A stretch of DNA of 17,690 bases from Desulfobacterales bacterium (GCA_029940345.1 JAOZRC010000026.1:1-17690), one strand, 5' to 3'; positions 9,301 to 16,936 are shown, counted from the stretch's first letter. The notes: a model not told the origin generated them from the letters alone. A program made the numbers and translations.

Positions 9301-12300
9301 GAAAGCAGCGAAGTGGGTGATTTGGTATGGCTGGATGCTGATGGTGACGGTGTCTATGATGTGGGGGAATCCGGTATCGCCAATGTGGAAGTCACTTTAA
9401 AAGATGAATTTGGTACACCGCTACAGGTGGCCACCACCGACAGCCAGGGGCGCTATCTGTTCACCGGTGTTCCCACCGGCAATGGCTATTATGTGGAAAT
9501 CACTGGCGGACTGCCGGCGGGATTAACCCGGACACCGGACACTGGTCGTTCCGATGACCGCACCGATGCTTTTGATCTGATTATTGATTTAGGAACCAAT
9601 CGAGACGAATTCCCCAACCCACCCAGAGTGTATAATAACAGTGACGGTTCAATCGACTGGTCTGCTGACTCCTGGACAGAAACCAATGATAGTAACGCAT
9701 CAACGGGTGGTGATATCCGTATAACAGGCGGCCAGGAACTTCGTGTATCAAACAGAAATGGTGGTCCTTTACCCTCAATTGATCGCCAACTCAGCATACC
9801 TGAAGGAGCCATCTCTGCTACTTTGAGCTTTGACTGGAGAACCTTGAATGTAGATAGTGACGATGAAATTGTTTTTGAAATTTCCAGGGACGGGACTAAT
9901 TTTGTCACCTTCCGAACTTTTGCTGGGTATACCGGTGCGAATAATGGTGCTGAAAACTTTGATATCAGCGACTATCTATCAGAAGATACAACGATACGAT
10001 TCCGTGTTACGAACAATTATGAGAGAGTAAGTGGTACGAACCATTATTTCTTCGTTGACGATTTAAACATCAATTACGGCGGCTATGTTCCCGAATATCT
10101 TGATGCGGATCTGGGCTATCGGCCGGATGACGGCACGGCCACCATCGGCGACCTGGTGTGGAGCGATGCCGACGGCGACGGCGTGCGTGATGTGGGCGAA
10201 CCCGGAATGGGCGGTGTTGAAGTGGAGCTGTGGAATGACACTGACGGTGACGGTGTGGGCGATACCTTAAGAGGCACTGCCACCACGGCAGCCGACGGCA
10301 GCTATTTCTTCGCGGGCGTGCCCGCTTCCGGCTCCGAAGACTATGTGGTGCATATAGACGCCAACCAGGCAGCCCTTGCCGATTACACCAATACCACGGA
10401 CTTGACCCACTCCTTTCTGGATGTCGCGGACGGCGGATCATATCTGACGGCTGATTTCGGCTTCCAACAAAGTTCTTCCGGAACGACCTTCACAATCCAG
10501 GATCGGGTCTGGCTGGATACTGATGAAGATGAAGACGATGACGGTGAAAGCGGTATGGCCGGCGTCACCGTAGTGCTTCTGGATAACAGCGGTAATCAGA
10601 CTGCCACAACCACAACCGACAGCGACGGCAATTTTGAGTTTACTGGCGTGCCAGGCGATGTCCGCTACAGTTGGGAAGTCACTGACCGGAATGGCATGTT
10701 GAACAACTACTACGGCACCACGGACGAAGCCCGGGCCGGAATTTTCCAGATGCCGGGAACCCTGACCCAGGATGAGGACTACACTGCCGAACCCACCGAA
10801 CCCCATTTCGGCTACAACCAGAGCCGCAGTATCGGCGACACGGTGTTCAACGATTTAGGCGGCACGAATGGCGTTCAGGACAGTGGTGAACCCGGTATCG
10901 CCGGTGTCTCGGTCTATCTGTATCGTGATGTTGACGATGACGGTGAATTCGAACCGGGGGGCGACGACGGCAACTCGGTAGCCCATCTGGTGACTGATGC
11001 CAATGGCAACTACCTTTTCACCGGTCTGGATGACGGGGATTACTGGGTATCTATCGACAACACCCAGGCCGCGCTTTCAGGCTATGATATCTTAACAACG
11101 GCTGATAATGACACCACCGGTGCCAGCGGTCATCAACGACTTGTAGACCTGACGGGTGGTACCAGTAACCTTGATATCGATTATGGCTACCGCTCCAGTG
11201 TCAGTTACGACGTTTCCGGTTCAGTGTGGGATAATCCCGATGACAACGCTACCATTGACACCGGTGAAGATGGTTTCTCCAATGTCACCGTGGAGTTGTG
11301 GCGGGATGACGGTGATGATTCGTTTGACACTGGCACCGACACCCGTGTTGCCACGGCCACTACCGATGCTTTCGGCAATTACAGTTTCACCGGACTGCCG
11401 GAGGATGATTACTACGTGCGCATCACCGATGCCAACGGCATATTGACCGATTACGAACCCAACTATGAGGACACCGAGGGCGCCGGTCAATCCGCGGACA
11501 GTTATAACAACTGGGAAAGGATCGTATTGGCGGGTAGCAACCAGACTGGCATCAACTTCGGTTTTAATGAGCCGGACGCCCATACGACGATGGTTGTATT
11601 GTCTGCTTTCCGGGCCTATACCGAAAATGGCCAGGTGGTGGTGGAATGGGAAACCTCGTCGGAAGTCGGAACAGTCGGTTTTTACCTGAAACGCCAAAAC
11701 CGCAAAGGCAGATTTAAAAAAGTCAATAAAGAGCTTCTGCCCGCGCTGGTCGATTCTCCCATGGGAGGCACTTACCGTTATATTGATGAAGGCGCGCAGC
11801 CGGATGGACGCTATACTTACAAACTGATCGAAATTGAAACTTCAGGTAAAAAACGGAAGTATGGCCCCTTTACCGTGACTGTTGATCAAGATAACCTGAA
11901 TTTTAATCTCAAGGCCGTAAATTCCAGGCCCATGACCAAGAAATATGAGCGCAAGAAGAGGAGAATAACTAAAGCGCAGATCAAACGTTTCGAAAGAGGT
12001 AAAAAGGCGCGTAAAAAAGCCTTTTTGAAAAAGAAGAAGCGCAAAGGCATCAAGGCTAAAATAAACATCATGCAAACAGGTCTCTACTATCTGGATGCTT
12101 CCCGCATTGCCGGGGTCATGGATATCACCGTGGAAAAAGCTGAACGTTGGATTAATAAACATAAAATCGCGATCAAACATCAGGGCCAAAAAACAGCCTG
12201 GATGGCAGCAGCTGATAATGTCGGGCTTTATTTCTACGCGGAAGGTATTGACAGTCTCTACACCGATCAAAATGTTTACTGGCTTGGAAAAGGCAACGGC

Positions 12301-14121
12301 TTGAAAATGAAAATCGCTAAACGTCGAGCGCCTTCCGAGCCGGCGATCGGCGATGAATATTTCGAACGCCGCAGTACAGCCGAGGAAGACAAACATGCCG
12401 CCACTGTTTTGTTCACCCAAGACGAAGTGGATTACTGGATGTGGGATTATGTCTTTGCCGGTTATGCGGGCACAGACACCAAGGCGTTCAGGATTCAGGC
12501 GCCAGGTGCGGTCTCCATACCGGGAGCCGAACAGGCTGCTATGATTGTTCATCTGGTGGGTGCGGTCATCACTGATGCCGAACCGGATCATCATGTTCAG
12601 GTTCGCCTTAACCAAGTCGATATCGGTGAGGCGTATTTCAGCGATACCGATGCGAAAACGTTTATGTTCAATTTTGACGCCGGTCTGTTGCAGGACGGTG
12701 AAAATTATATCGAAGTAGTCGGTAAGCTTGACACCGGCGTACCTTACAGCTTTTTTTATATTGATGGCTTTGAACTCCGCTACCCCAGTTATTACCAAGC
12801 TGAAAATGACCAGCTCTTTTTCAGTAACGGAGCCAATAGAACGGCGACGATCACGGGTTTCACCAGTCCCCAAGTGCTGGTAATGGATATTACCGATCCG
12901 CATCGGCCCAAGTTAATGAAATCCTTGATTACGGAATACGCGCCCGGCGACTATGATGTGACAGTCAGATTTTCTAAGAAAAAAGACAGGTTATTCCTGG
13001 CTGTCAACCGTGAAACGGCGATTGAGGTGACCGAACTGGAAGCGGATATCGTTTCCAACCTGCGCGCCAAACGTAACCGGGCGGATTATATCATTGTCAC
13101 TACGTCGGAAATGAAAGCGGCAGCCCAAACCCTGGCCGATCACCGCCAGGCGCAAGGGCTGGAATCCATGGTTGTGGACATTGATGATATCATGGATGAA
13201 TTCAACTTCGGTGTGTATTCACCCCTGGCGATTCATGATTTCCTGGTGCATGCGTATGATAGATGGAAAAAACGGCCATCCTTTGTACTTCTGGCAGGCA
13301 GTGCCACCCACGATTACAAGGATTACAAAGGTTATGGCGACAACCTGGTGCCGACCTTGATGGTGGGTACACCTTACGGACAATATCCTTCGGACAACCG
13401 TTTGGCTGACATAATAGGCGATGAAGCACCGGAAATTGCGATCGGCCGGATTCCGGCGCTGACAGCCGAGGAGCTTCAAGTGTTTGTGGATAAAATAATC
13501 GCTTATGAACAAACTCCGTCGGCGCAATGGGCCGGGCGCGTGCTGTTCATCGCGGATACACCCGATCCGGCGGCCGGCGATTTTGTCAGCGACAGTAACG
13601 TATTAGCGAGCCTTTTAACGGAACCATTTCAGGCCGATACCGCCTACCTTTCCGTATTGGGTCTGAATGACACTCGTCAGAAAATTTTAGGTTCCATTGA
13701 AAGCGGCCTGGGCTATATGAATTATCTTGGACACAGCAGTGCCGACAGGCTTTCCGGCAAGGGACTTTTTAAAGTCGCAGATGTCAGCGGCTTGAATAAC
13801 GGCCCTCGACTGCCGGTGATGACCTTCATGAGCTGCATGGCCGGCCGGTTTGATTACCCCGGGTGGAACTCGCTTGCCGAAGCGCTGGTTGTAAAAGAAG
13901 CGGCAGGTGCAGCCGGTGTGTGGGCATCTTCCGGTCTGGCGCTGAATGAAGAATCCGTTCTGCTGGCGGCTGAGTTTTATAACCTGATTTTTCAAAAACA
14001 GGAAAAAACTTTGGGCGCAGCCACATCAGAGGCTTTGAAACGGTATGCCCAGCAAGGACGTGAAACCTATATGGCGGATATTTACAACCTGCTGGGTGAT
14101 CCGGCCTTGCAATTGAAGTGA
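6319..14121 (+). CDS. Giant secreted SdrD-B/DUF11 protein with C25 (gingipain-like) peptidase
   Basis: This is a predicted surface or secreted adhesin-protease of about 2600 residues. Domains in order: a signal peptide with an unusually long n-region (hydrophobic core about 32-47, cleavage near A51/A52); an uncharacterised ectodomain (about 57-545) with TIYYDHWEDGYE and several DxDxDG-like loops; DUF11-like modules (about 550-694 and 697-991, the second split by an inserted beta module at 770-917); SdrD-B-like modules (about 996-1270 with an insert at 1104-1255, then 1274-1384, 1391-1499, 1504-1624 and 1629-1749); an Fn3-like module (about 1754-1855); a basic linker (1872-1914); a pre-catalytic beta region (about 1915-2244); and peptidase C25 (about 2253-2600). 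The likely catalytic dyad is H2472 in YLGHSS and C2506 in MSCMAGRFD, with DEAPEIAIGRIPA upstream. The protein ends just after LLGDPALQL, with no T9SS, PEP-CTERM or LPXTG anchor, so its export route and attachment are unknown. The start is probably the ATG at 6325. The substrate is unknown. Confidence 0.88.
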   Translation: MIMLSDDDFNLLKLRRLQPINKNTHLTKFTRLGAVLLIITALSFGSSTVWAAPGGYGQFFVPGDEDLLSRVLQDLDALGGGDGPETHSIIEITSWGGNTTIYYDHWEDGYEFDPDNPVNYDEIYTLANRGSSQHLESNSIPLNRTVDPGTPCVQGAPGAGERNCEYDGRDIIYVAGSSVTVTRAGWIDDVTTYQALAWEVYPVRPQLIKYILPFGEDLATPAGGNLLDFSRVYAFIQATQDNTVIQIDFDGDGTFDSFDHDYDGTVDGTQFTLNTGDVYLLDRTSDGAGNPYGNLSTGTVIIGSDTIQMQYIIGQEDQRYEVRGLSAYPRGFWDDEYYAVLDDPSSGTETTDIYLYNPHDYPITIDWETRFGSGSFSIPPKSTVSYNAAASSPVPEDSAIYLKGSDVFWGNSSNDAEGPVNDWAYSLVPAFLLDQEHYLGWAPSYDLDQTPTEPNPERFSGIFVTAAQDNIRLFVDEDNDGTADFTYDLNAFESQYIYDPDEDLSNARIYATGPYSMAYGQNADNVGGGLYALDLGYTVLPTSDRWFELVLDVEKSADPALVAANTSGEQTTFTLEISTHEFDVQGLIVVDTLPTGWQYVDDSTVITLPDGSTISGNAADPDISGATLTWQDSVVVGWIADLDPNQKVIIAFDAETTVATFDTGDLSINDVEARATRTVETVTQTFTATDFEFVSYGELEITKTSDVDTAAYPGDTITYTVVVTNPSATETLNNIAVYDPMPEGVTFNSGTVTLPIPGTSTFRDIFTTQAYNNSHGTATWSTSWSETGDDGDAGSGTIFVNTGNSRLRFHNIGNGQTDYIERTVDLSGLTNRSLSFNYSEDGTLETNEDTMTVDIIIGTTTTTIVTTNDDFSATTYNGSLEALITSGGSETVTIRFSASGFTGGAEYWNLNDITFQGDSSTSIAALDDPPNLIDTSDGYDIGPGESMTLSFTVTVDDPLDTAITELTNTASATSDEIKTPIEASVTDPVINPNHESSEVGDLVWLDADGDGVYDVGESGIANVEVTLKDEFGTPLQVATTDSQGRYLFTGVPTGNGYYVEITGGLPAGLTRTPDTGRSDDRTDAFDLIIDLGTNRDEFPNPPRVYNNSDGSIDWSADSWTETNDSNASTGGDIRITGGQELRVSNRNGGPLPSIDRQLSIPEGAISATLSFDWRTLNVDSDDEIVFEISRDGTNFVTFRTFAGYTGANNGAENFDISDYLSEDTTIRFRVTNNYERVSGTNHYFFVDDLNINYGGYVPEYLDADLGYRPDDGTATIGDLVWSDADGDGVRDVGEPGMGGVEVELWNDTDGDGVGDTLRGTATTAADGSYFFAGVPASGSEDYVVHIDANQAALADYTNTTDLTHSFLDVADGGSYLTADFGFQQSSSGTTFTIQDRVWLDTDEDEDDDGESGMAGVTVVLLDNSGNQTATTTTDSDGNFEFTGVPGDVRYSWEVTDRNGMLNNYYGTTDEARAGIFQMPGTLTQDEDYTAEPTEPHFGYNQSRSIGDTVFNDLGGTNGVQDSGEPGIAGVSVYLYRDVDDDGEFEPGGDDGNSVAHLVTDANGNYLFTGLDDGDYWVSIDNTQAALSGYDILTTADNDTTGASGHQRLVDLTGGTSNLDIDYGYRSSVSYDVSGSVWDNPDDNATIDTGEDGFSNVTVELWRDDGDDSFDTGTDTRVATATTDAFGNYSFTGLPEDDYYVRITDANGILTDYEPNYEDTEGAGQSADSYNNWERIVLAGSNQTGINFGFNEPDAHTTMVVLSAFRAYTENGQVVVEWETSSEVGTVGFYLKRQNRKGRFKKVNKELLPALVDSPMGGTYRYIDEGAQPDGRYTYKLIEIETSGKKRKYGPFTVTVDQDNLNFNLKAVNSRPMTKKYERKKRRITKAQIKRFERGKKARKKAFLKKKKRKGIKAKINIMQTGLYYLDASRIAGVMDITVEKAERWINKHKIAIKHQGQKTAWMAAADNVGLYFYAEGIDSLYTDQNVYWLGKGNGLKMKIAKRRAPSEPAIGDEYFERRSTAEEDKHAATVLFTQDEVDYWMWDYVFAGYAGTDTKAFRIQAPGAVSIPGAEQAAMIVHLVGAVITDAEPDHHVQVRLNQVDIGEAYFSDTDAKTFMFNFDAGLLQDGENYIEVVGKLDTGVPYSFFYIDGFELRYPSYYQAENDQLFFSNGANRTATITGFTSPQVLVMDITDPHRPKLMKSLITEYAPGDYDVTVRFSKKKDRLFLAVNRETAIEVTELEADIVSNLRAKRNRADYIIVTTSEMKAAAQTLADHRQAQGLESMVVDIDDIMDEFNFGVYSPLAIHDFLVHAYDRWKKRPSFVLLAGSATHDYKDYKGYGDNLVPTLMVGTPYGQYPSDNRLADIIGDEAPEIAIGRIPALTAEELQVFVDKIIAYEQTPSAQWAGRVLFIADTPDPAAGDFVSDSNVLASLLTEPFQADTAYLSVLGLNDTRQKILGSIESGLGYMNYLGHSSADRLSGKGLFKVADVSGLNNGPRLPVMTFMSCMAGRFDYPGWNSLAEALVVKEAAGAAGVWASSGLALNEESVLLAAEFYNLIFQKQEKTLGAATSEALKRYAQQGRETYMADIYNLLGDPALQLK
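8626..9069 (+). other. Beta-sandwich module inserted in the second DUF11 domain
   Basis: Residues 770-917 of the giant protein interrupt a DUF11 module between its VTFNSGTVTLP strand and its PPNLIDTSDGYDIGPGE strand. The module begins YNNSHG, continues W-(x)-ETGDD, then LRFHN, and ends TIRFS..YWNLNDITF. It is clearly related to the module at 9628-10083. A hand count of bases 8761-8940 gives 71 G+C in 180 (39%), against 115 in 180 (64%) at 10141-10320. A jelly-roll/concanavalin-like fold is a guess. Confidence 0.65.
9628..10083 (+). other. Related beta-sandwich module inserted in the first SdrD-B domain
   Basis: Residues 1104-1255 sit between TPDTGRSDDRTDAFDL and YLDADLGYRP, which would be near-adjacent in an ordinary SdrD-B module. 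It shares with the other inserted module the pattern YNNSxG...WS...W.ET.D...G.I....G..LR..N, then TLSF, then TIRF, and a closing DD-hydrophobic strand. Bases 9841-10020 contain 70 G+C in 180 (39%) by hand count. Confidence 0.65.
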
Positions 14122-14146
14122 AACCAGTGTAATATTAATTTACTGA

Positions 14147-14174
14147 GCAGGTAATGGCACCAGCCATTACCTGC
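14147..14174 (+). terminator. Stem-loop terminator after the giant gene
   Basis: A perfect 12-bp inverted repeat (GCAGGTAATGGC and its complement) with an ACCA loop starts 25 bases after the stop codon. An AT-rich tail (ATTATTATCTT) follows, which is only a partial U-tract. It fits a Rho-independent terminator that isolates the giant gene from the peptide cluster. Confidence 0.6.
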
Positions 14175-14318
14175 ATTATTATCTTCCATATATTTCGCAG
14201 ATTGTTGTGAAATATTGATTCTATAAAAATTAATTTATTGGAATCTACGACCAATCCTTTGCTGTTTGACCTAAAAAGATTGATGATAATTGTTCAAACC
14301 TGAATTTTAAGATTACTG

Positions 14319-14612
14319 ATGCTTGATAAACGCTACCAGATCAAAAAAGAAATTGTCTCGCGCAAAATACTGGATGAAACCTTGCTGGTGCCGATCAGCG
14401 GCAAACATGCGGACTTACGGCATGTTATCAGTTTAAATCCGGTGGCTGAATTCATCTGGGAACGCCTGGTTGGCAAAAGTGATCTGAAAGATATTGTCGA
14501 CAGTATTGTCACGGCCTTCGATGTCACTGGGCAAGCGGCCTCGGATGATTTGCTTGAATTCATTCAAACCCTGATTGATGAAGACCTGATTTATGAAATT
14601 CAACCCAAATGA
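14319..14612 (+). CDS. PqqD-like RiPP recognition protein
   Basis: This is a 97-residue PqqD-family protein, the stand-alone recognition element that binds a precursor leader peptide and presents it to a maturase. The family pattern is visible: IVSRKILDETLLVPISG (about 12-28), then ISLNPVAEFIWERLVG (about 37-52), a helix with DIVDSIVTAFDV (58-69), and a closing DDLLEFIQTLIDEDLIYEI (76-94). Its TGA overlaps the ATG of the radical SAM gene in an ATGA arrangement, so translation is coupled and the two products are presumably made together. Only a weak ribosome-binding site precedes the start. The 197 bases upstream are AT-rich, contain the stem-loop, and show no gene or strong promoter that I can identify. 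PqqD-like proteins also occur in lasso-peptide clusters, as B1. No pqq genes are seen here. Confidence 0.85.
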   Translation: MLDKRYQIKKEIVSRKILDETLLVPISGKHADLRHVISLNPVAEFIWERLVGKSDLKDIVDSIVTAFDVTGQAASDDLLEFIQTLIDEDLIYEIQPK

Positions 14613-15715
14613 TAGCGCCGACGCAAGAATGCCCTGACAGTGTTGAATACCTGCGAAAGTTGAGGGGTCGGCTTGAACAGCATCACATTCCGACATCCGG
14701 CGCCATTGAAATCACCCAATGCTGTAATCTCAGATGCATCCACTGTTATCTCGGGGATCAAAAGGCAATTCGCTCCCATAAGCAACGGGAATTGAGTACG
14801 GCGCAATGGATCAAAATAATAAAAGATGTAGCCGATGCCGGCTGTCTGACCTTGCTGATCACCGGTGGCGAGCCTTTGCTGAGAAAAGATTTCGATGAAA
14901 TTTATACCTTTGCCAAAAAACAAGGACTTTTGGTCACTGTATTTACCAACGCTGTCCTGATTACCGATGAAATTATCGAACTTTTAAAAAAACTGCCACC
15001 CTTCAGTGTCGAAGTTTCATTATATGGCGCGACCCGGTCCGTATACGAAAAGATCACTGGTGTAAAAGGGTCTTATGCCCAATGTATTGAAGGGATCGAC
15101 AGACTGGCAGCCAATGTGCATCTGGTGCTAAAAACCGTTTTGATGACAGTGAACCGGCATGAACTAGCGCAGCTAAAAATACTGGCTAAACAATATGGCG
15201 CTAAATTCAGATTCGATACAGCGGTATTTCCCTGTTATAACGGAGATGCATCGCCAATTAAATACCGACTGACTCCTAAACAGGCCGTTTCTTGTGAATT
15301 GGCTGACGAAGAGAGCCGCAGAGAATGGGTCGATTTTTATCACGCTCGTTCGCTTCCCGCATCCGATGACGCGTTGTACCAATGTGGCGCCGGACGGTGG
15401 GCATTCAATATCGATGCTTACGGAAGGATGTATCCTTGCCAGAAAATCCGGGGAATCAATTACGATCTGCTAAACGGAAGTTTCAGAGAGGGATGGCCCT
15501 CGTTTTTCCCCGTAATCAGGGCCAAAAAAGCGCCCAAGGATTTTGTGTGCAAGACCTGTGATAAAAAAGCCCTGTGTAACTATTGCCCCGCTTTTGCGTT
15601 GATAGAACATGGCCGGGATGATGTCTTGCCTGAATATCAATGCAAAATCGGTCATCAACGTTACAAATTGATAAAAAGTATTGAAAGAAGAAGCTATGAA
15701 TACAACCCCGAATAA
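14609..15715 (+). CDS. Radical SAM/SPASM peptide maturase
   Basis: This is a radical S-adenosylmethionine enzyme with a SPASM domain, a type that makes thioether or carbon-carbon crosslinks, or other changes, in ribosomal peptides. The SAM-binding [4Fe-4S] motif is C39-x3-C43-x2-C46 in CNLRCIHCYL, and the GGEP motif is at 86-89. The SPASM region has C259, then C277 in YGRMYPC, then C314-x2-C317-x5-C323-x2-C326, and C345, enough ligands for auxiliary clusters. The length of 368 residues is normal for the family. It overlaps the PqqD-like gene by four bases and the precursor-like peptide gene by 20, which ties the three together. There is no fused N-terminal RRE; the separate PqqD-like protein probably supplies it. 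The chemistry cannot be predicted from sequence alone. Confidence 0.92.
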   Translation: MIAPTQECPDSVEYLRKLRGRLEQHHIPTSGAIEITQCCNLRCIHCYLGDQKAIRSHKQRELSTAQWIKIIKDVADAGCLTLLITGGEPLLRKDFDEIYTFAKKQGLLVTVFTNAVLITDEIIELLKKLPPFSVEVSLYGATRSVYEKITGVKGSYAQCIEGIDRLAANVHLVLKTVLMTVNRHELAQLKILAKQYGAKFRFDTAVFPCYNGDASPIKYRLTPKQAVSCELADEESRREWVDFYHARSLPASDDALYQCGAGRWAFNIDAYGRMYPCQKIRGINYDLLNGSFREGWPSFFPVIRAKKAPKDFVCKTCDKKALCNYCPAFALIEHGRDDVLPEYQCKIGHQRYKLIKSIERRSYEYNPE

Positions 15716-15866
15716 TCCCAAAAAGAAAGCCGTTTACGAGAAACCGGCGATTCAGATCGTGGAACTGGTGTCAAAAGGAGTTCTGGGATTGAACTGCTGG
15801 AATCCATCCCATCCAACTGATCTGAATCAGTGCGATCCACCAGCCCAGACTTGTGCTGCAAGTTAA
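15696..15866 (+). CDS. Candidate RiPP precursor peptide
   Basis: This is a 56-residue peptide with a leader-core layout. The basic leader (PKKKAVYEKPAIQIVEL, about 8-24) holds a YxxPxI motif (Y14, P17, I19), resembling the YxxPxL element by which lasso-peptide leaders bind a PqqD-like B1 protein. A likely leader end is around VLG (29-31). The C-terminal part has C34-W35, C46 and C53, many Pro, Asn and Asp residues, and ends in Ala-Ala-Ser. The ATG at 15696 is chosen because AAAGAAG lies five bases upstream; a TTG at 15681 would add five residues and is less likely. The gene starts inside the end of the maturase gene in the +1 frame. The function of the mature product is unknown, and no known peptide family is claimed. 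Confidence 0.7.
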   Translation: MNTTPNNPKKKAVYEKPAIQIVELVSKGVLGLNCWNPSHPTDLNQCDPPAQTCAAS

Positions 15867-15913
15867 TCGGCCTTGTTCTACGCCGATATGATGTTCGGTG
15901 AAACCGGATCACA

Positions 15914-16753
15914 ATGAATCTACTTTACAATTTTGAAATTGCAGGCATTAATTTTTACCTGTTGTTTAAAGGGAAATATAGTGATTCCAACCTCGCGGTA
16001 AGCCTGAACAATGACCCACACGATTTCACAATAGCAAAAAACCCGATTATCATTGAGCTTCATGGTGACCAGGATATTCCCAGAAATGATCAATGGAATC
16101 GGGTCATCCGCTTAAAAGATCGTTTGATATTGTACGGCAAACGTGGATGGCGCGCTGAAATCGACCATGACTATCAAACAACAACTCTTTTTCAAACCGA
16201 TGGCATCCATGAGGAACGATTGCCAACTCATATTCGCCATCACCCTCTCATCCATTTTCTATTATCTCACCTGATGCCCCTGCGGGGTGGCCTGTTGATT
16301 CACGCAGCCGGTGTGATTATAGACGGTTGCGGTCTGATATTCGCGGGTGTATCCGGTGCGGGTAAAAGCACCTTGCTCAACCGGATTGTCACCGAACCCG
16401 CGATAACGGCATTGAGTGAAGAAAAAATTACCGCAAGAATCAATGACCAGGATTTTATTATCCAGGGCGCACCAGGCCGGGGCGAGTTTCTTTCAAACTT
16501 AAAGCGGCAAGCCCCCTTGAAAGCGATTTTGTTTCTGTCACGGGGGGAAGATGGAATACAGGCGTTGACACCGAAGCAAGCACTAGACAAACTCCTGCCA
16601 GCGACGTTCTTGCCCACTGATGACCATGCGCTTTTCTTTAAAACCCTTGAAATATGTGAGCGCCTGTTAACTGTTACACCGGCTTTTAAATTGCGCTTTC
16701 ATCTGAATGGCGGTCCGGACGAAATGATTAAAACATTTGTCTCAACGATCTGA
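15914..16753 (+). CDS. HPr kinase-like (HprK-related) protein
   Basis: This 279-residue protein resembles the catalytic half of HPr kinase/phosphorylase. Visible marks are RGGLLIHAAGV (about 124-134), Walker A GVSGAGKST (145-153), ALSEEKITAR (166-175, corresponding to the LSDD segment with Glu in place of Asp), GAPGRGEF (185-192, corresponding to GTPWxGE), and the strand PLKAILFLSRG (201-211). The N-terminal 110 residues are not recognised. In some lasso-peptide clusters an HprK-like protein phosphorylates the C-terminal serine of the precursor, and the neighbouring peptide ends in serine. True HPr regulation is less likely, since no PTS genes are present. The start has a weak GGA site five bases upstream. 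The 47-base gap before it contains only short, weak inverted repeats. Confidence 0.75.
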   Translation: MNLLYNFEIAGINFYLLFKGKYSDSNLAVSLNNDPHDFTIAKNPIIIELHGDQDIPRNDQWNRVIRLKDRLILYGKRGWRAEIDHDYQTTTLFQTDGIHEERLPTHIRHHPLIHFLLSHLMPLRGGLLIHAAGVIIDGCGLIFAGVSGAGKSTLLNRIVTEPAITALSEEKITARINDQDFIIQGAPGRGEFLSNLKRQAPLKAILFLSRGEDGIQALTPKQALDKLLPATFLPTDDHALFFKTLEICERLLTVTPAFKLRFHLNGGPDEMIKTFVSTI

Positions 16754-16754
16754 T

Positions 16755-16895
16755 ATGTCGATAAACCAAATTCTGATACCATCGTCCGATGCGGTTGCAC
16801 TTTACCCGAAACTCTTGAACTCAGGTGCATTGTTACGCATCCGCGCAAATGGGATCAGTTTTAAGCCAAACCGTGGGCATCGCCGACAAAGATAG
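16755..16895 (+). pseudogene. Truncated N-terminal copy of the S24/S26-type peptidase
   Basis: An ATG one base after the HprK-like stop opens a 46-codon frame. Its residues 10-41 (SSDAVALYPKLLNSG, then ALLRIRANGIS) align with residues 11-43 of the peptidase encoded at 17009 (NSEAAPLFQQILDHG, then CTLRVRVTGRS), with about 13 of 32 positions identical and one gap. The GxSM catalytic motif reads GISF. Similarity stops at about 16872, exactly where a REP-like palindrome begins, and the frame runs into a TAG at 16893-16895 inside it. It is probably a decayed paralogue that once followed the kinase gene. A functional small protein cannot be excluded. Confidence 0.6.
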
Positions 16896-16936
16896 ACGCT
16901 AGCTATATGCAAAGTCTGTTTCCGGCGATGCCCACC
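16872..16936. repeat. REP-like palindromic element
   Basis: A perfect 13-bp inverted repeat (GTGGGCATCGCCG at 16873-16885 and its complement at 16923-16935) encloses a 37-base spacer. The spacer has further imperfect pairing (AGAC/GTCT) and a GCTAGC palindrome. The outer ends read as GGGTGGGC on the minus strand, like the GGGTGGGT at 17630-17637, so both may belong to one dispersed family. It lies between the truncated and intact peptidase genes. Confidence 0.7.

Noticed and set aside
11842..12903. A 353-codon open frame on the minus strand
   Set aside because: It is antisense to the continuous, domain-rich giant gene, has no family features, and its composition follows from the codons of the opposite strand.
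14217..14255. Short inverted repeats (GATTC/GAATC and ATTGG/CCAAT) before the PqqD-like gene, considered as an operator
   Set aside because: Five-base arms in AT-rich DNA are expected by chance, and no promoter with good spacing could be placed beside them.
14319..15715. PQQ biosynthesis (PqqD/PqqE) as the meaning of this gene pair
   Set aside because: No PqqA-type Glu/Tyr precursor, PqqB or PqqC is present, and the adjacent peptide has a different leader and a Cys-containing core.
15867..15906. Two small hairpins between the peptide gene and the kinase gene, considered as an attenuator
   Set aside because: Stems of only 4-5 bp and no T-tract; too weak to support a regulatory call.
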